From Niallia sp. XMNu-256 (GTDB lineage: Bacteria; Bacillota; Bacilli; Bacillales; Cytobacillaceae): a DNA stretch of 64,000 nucleotides. The stretch covers positions 1,342,501-1,406,500 of the forward strand of contig NZ_CP137636.1 of NCBI RefSeq assembly GCF_036670015.1, given 5' to 3'. Below the pieces are notes generated by a model. The model had not been told where the DNA came from and searched no databases. It saw only the letters and a list, made by a program, of their open reading frames with translations. Below are positions 62,235 to 64,000 of this stretch, one piece after another (positions within the stretch are counted from its first letter, which is position 1; each line of letters begins with the position of its first letter). Position numbers and translations under genes: made by a program.

Positions 62235-62257
62235 CGACAGTTCACTGTGACTTGTCG
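62235..62257. repeat. Palindrome with GTCAC/GTGAC core
   Basis: CGACAGTTCAC-T-GTGAC then TTGTCG is an imperfect palindrome, 6 bp beyond the DeoR stop. It is related to 11822 and 20139. Confidence 0.6.
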
Positions 62258-62262
62258 ATACA

Positions 62263-63039
62263 TTAATGTGGAGATAGAATTCGAATATCCTGTTTGCTGT
62301 ACTCCTCAACTACATTAGAGGGCAATGAGCTGTCTGTAACAATGAGATCAATGTTCTTTAGTGGACAGACATTAATGTAAGAAGATGTCTCAAACTTTGT
62401 TGAATCCGCCACTACTACTTTATATTTGGTCCGTGAAATCATCGCTTGAATCACACCGACTTCATGCATTCGAAAGTCGGTTAAACCATGTTGGAGAGAT
62501 AATCCGTTCACCGTGATAAAGGCAAAATCAATATTAAAATGGGAAAGGATTTCTTCACATTGTTTCCCGTATAATGTATATTCCTCTGGATTAAAAAAAC
62601 CACCGGTAAGAATGACATTAAACCCCTTATTCGCTCCAAGAATGGATAAAATTCGAAGATCATTCGTAATAATAGTTAGTCTCTTAAACATATTAACCAA
62701 TGCTTTCGCTACTTCGATTGTCGTTGTCCCACCATTTAAAGCAATGGCCTGGCCTTCTTCAACTAATTCAACGGCTAATGAAGCAACTTCTTGTTTTTTC
62801 TCTAGGTTTTTAACTTCTCTCTCACTAAAAAGCTTGTTAAGCGTATTATCACTGTTTTGAATTAAAACGGCTCCCCCGTGGACTCTCTTCAGGGTTCCTT
62901 TTTTCTCTAAAGTCTCTAAATCTCTTCGTACAGTATCAATTGAGATATCTAATAAAGTAGCAAGCTCAGATGCCTTTACAGCTTTTTGCTGTTTTAAAAA
63001 GGATTCAATCATTTGATGTCTTTGCTCTTGTAACATCAT
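62263..63039 (-). CDS. DeoR-family transcriptional regulator
   Basis: The N-terminal helix-turn-helix (AVKASELATLLDISIDTVRRDLETLEKKGTLKRVHGGAVL) is followed by the DeoR sugar-binding domain. That domain has GQAIALNGGTTTIEVAKAL, FNVILTGGFFNPEEYTLYG and VVADSTKFETSSYINVCPL. Such regulators respond to sugar phosphates. It is divergent from the alcohol dehydrogenase gene, which it probably controls. It has 258 residues and GGAGAG upstream. Confidence 0.88.
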   Translation of the reverse strand: MMLQEQRHQMIESFLKQQKAVKASELATLLDISIDTVRRDLETLEKKGTLKRVHGGAVLIQNSDNTLNKLFSEREVKNLEKKQEVASLAVELVEEGQAIALNGGTTTIEVAKALVNMFKRLTIITNDLRILSILGANKGFNVILTGGFFNPEEYTLYGKQCEEILSHFNIDFAFITVNGLSLQHGLTDFRMHEVGVIQAMISRTKYKVVVADSTKFETSSYINVCPLKNIDLIVTDSSLPSNVVEEYSKQDIRILSPH

Positions 63040-63100
63040 ATTGCTCTCTCCTATTCCTTTAAATAACTAGTATAAAAAGCATAGCATATCTAACAAAAAT

Positions 63101-63246
63101 GCAAAACAAAGCATAAAAACGCAATTTGTAAAGTAAATATTTTATTTAAACTAGGAAAATAGTGTAAATGTTGTGTAATGAATGCGTAAAACCCATTGTA
63201 AAACCGCAAAAAACCGATTAATCTTGCATTGTGAAGCAAAACAAAG
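63101..63246. promoter_or_regulatory. Divergent promoter region with direct repeats
   Basis: GCAAAACAAAG occurs at 63101-63111 and 63236-63246. A-tract rich repeats of this kind are common DeoR operators. The two would flank both promoters. Confidence 0.45.
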
Positions 63247-63272
63247 AAACGAACAAGAAAGGAACGAACATA

Positions 63273-64000
63273 ATGGGGAATTACTTTAATCCAGTCAAAA
63301 TTAAAATAGATACGATCGATGTCATCGAGGATATATTAAGTACCCTCCATTCTCAACCAAGGAAGATACTCCTTTTGCATCGAGGTGGTGATTTTTCGGA
63401 ATCTGATGCTGGACAAGGACTTTTTAAAAGTCTTGGAGATTTCGAAGTCAAACCATTAGAAGTGAACATATCCAATCCTGATGTGGAAGACTTGTTTCAT
63501 TTTTATAAACAAATTGAAAGCTTTGATTACCAATGCATCGTAGGAATTGGGGGTGGCAGTGTTTTAGATCTTTCGAAATCGTTAGCTGCCATAAAGGGCA
63601 TGGAAATAGATTCTATCTCTACTTTACGCTCTGTAATTAAACAAAAACTATACATAAAAAATAAAAAATTTGTACCATGGATTGGCATTCCTACAACCTC
63701 AGGTACGGGTTCTGAAGTTACATGTTGGGCAACGATTTGGGATCGAGCGAACGGAGTGAAAATGTCCGTTGATAGTGAACACTTATATGCGCACACAGCT
63801 ATTGTTGACCCAGCTCTAACAACATCCTTACCGAAGAGATTAACGGCATCAACTGCTTTAGATGCATTATGTCATGCAACAGAGGCTTACTGGTCAAAAA
63901 GCTCCAATGAAATTTCAAGAATCTATTCATTAGAAGCGATCAAACGAATTGTAAAAAACTTTGAAAAGGTATTAAATCAGCCGAATGACATTCTTTTAAG
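63273..64000 (+). CDS. Iron-containing alcohol dehydrogenase, 3' end outside window
   Basis: The first 242 residues are present with no stop. The cofactor loop VGIGGGSVLDLSKSLA is near residue 90 and WIGIPTTSGTGSEVTCWATIWD near 133. The iron ligands begin with the Asp and His of ALDALCHATEAYW. The sequence resembles the phosphonoacetaldehyde-reductase branch of the family, but propanediol or other aldehyde substrates are possible. The ATG at 63273 has AGGAAC upstream. It is divergent from the DeoR regulator. Confidence 0.85.
   Translation, partial: MGNYFNPVKIKIDTIDVIEDILSTLHSQPRKILLLHRGGDFSESDAGQGLFKSLGDFEVKPLEVNISNPDVEDLFHFYKQIESFDYQCIVGIGGGSVLDLSKSLAAIKGMEIDSISTLRSVIKQKLYIKNKKFVPWIGIPTTSGTGSEVTCWATIWDRANGVKMSVDSEHLYAHTAIVDPALTTSLPKRLTASTALDALCHATEAYWSKSSNEISRIYSLEAIKRIVKNFEKVLNQPNDILL

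Noticed and set aside
1-64000. Prophage, integrative element or defence island
   Set aside because: No integrase, phage structural genes, restriction or toxin-antitoxin pair, tRNA attachment site or cas gene was found.

Overview
The window looks like chromosomal DNA of a low-GC Gram-positive spore former of the Bacillaceae. AGGAGG-type ribosome binding sites, GTG/TTG starts, a spore-lytic type wall hydrolase, YteA, YwbE, YvrJ, DUF421 and RIC-type proteins and a ydaO-class RNA all fit. No rRNA, tRNA, CRISPR array, prophage or intact transposase was seen. Both end genes run out of the window: an iron-type ABC permease on the left and an iron-containing alcohol dehydrogenase on the right.

Layout. 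1-2.2 kb: permease and ATPase of an iron-type ABC importer. 2.4-10.5 kb: stand-alone GTP cyclohydrolase II, Ste24-type protease, LysM/SleB hydrolase, MFS exporter, galE and a GT4 glycosyltransferase. 10.7-13.4 kb: PP2C-like phosphatase, GNAT-like protein and a decayed hemerythrin gene. 13.6-15.2 kb: a c-di-AMP riboswitch in front of a glutamate/dicarboxylate symporter. 15.4-21.8 kb: subtilase, hydrolase, NERD protein, DUF1643 gene and M20 amidohydrolase. 21.9-28.5 kb: MFS permease in an operon with the amidohydrolase, CDF transporter, RIC protein behind a near-ideal Fnr-type site, DUF421, RidA and small membrane genes. 29-33 kb: YteA, small proteins, YwbE and an MscS channel. 34.1-38.5 kb: sbcDC. 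38.6-43.5 kb: an arsR-arsB-arsC-arsD-arsA operon ending in a HesB-like gene. 43.7-51.2 kb: many small lineage-specific genes, including a YvrJ-DUF2922-DUF1659 trio. 51.6-54 kb: metNIQ. 54.2-58.8 kb: a sugar-acid type catabolic locus (AraC regulator, frameshifted GPH symporter, creatininase-family hydrolase, KDG-kinase-like PfkB). 59-64 kb: small genes, YdeI-like, RarD, and a DeoR regulator divergent from the alcohol dehydrogenase.

The most unusual content is between the genes. One element of about 155-210 bp occurs in three clear copies near 19.3, 23.7 and 33.6 kb. It carries subterminal hairpins and TTTAT at its ends. It interrupts the start of a DUF1643 gene, whose reading frame is restored if the element is removed, and it abuts a truncated second CDF gene. 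A second family of at least twelve short palindromes with core CGTCACTGTGACG sits mostly at gene 3' ends and supplies the stop codon of three genes. Several genes carry single-base or small lesions (hemerythrin, GPH symporter, a small gene near 31.7 kb), which suggests ongoing reductive change, or assembly errors in homopolymers.
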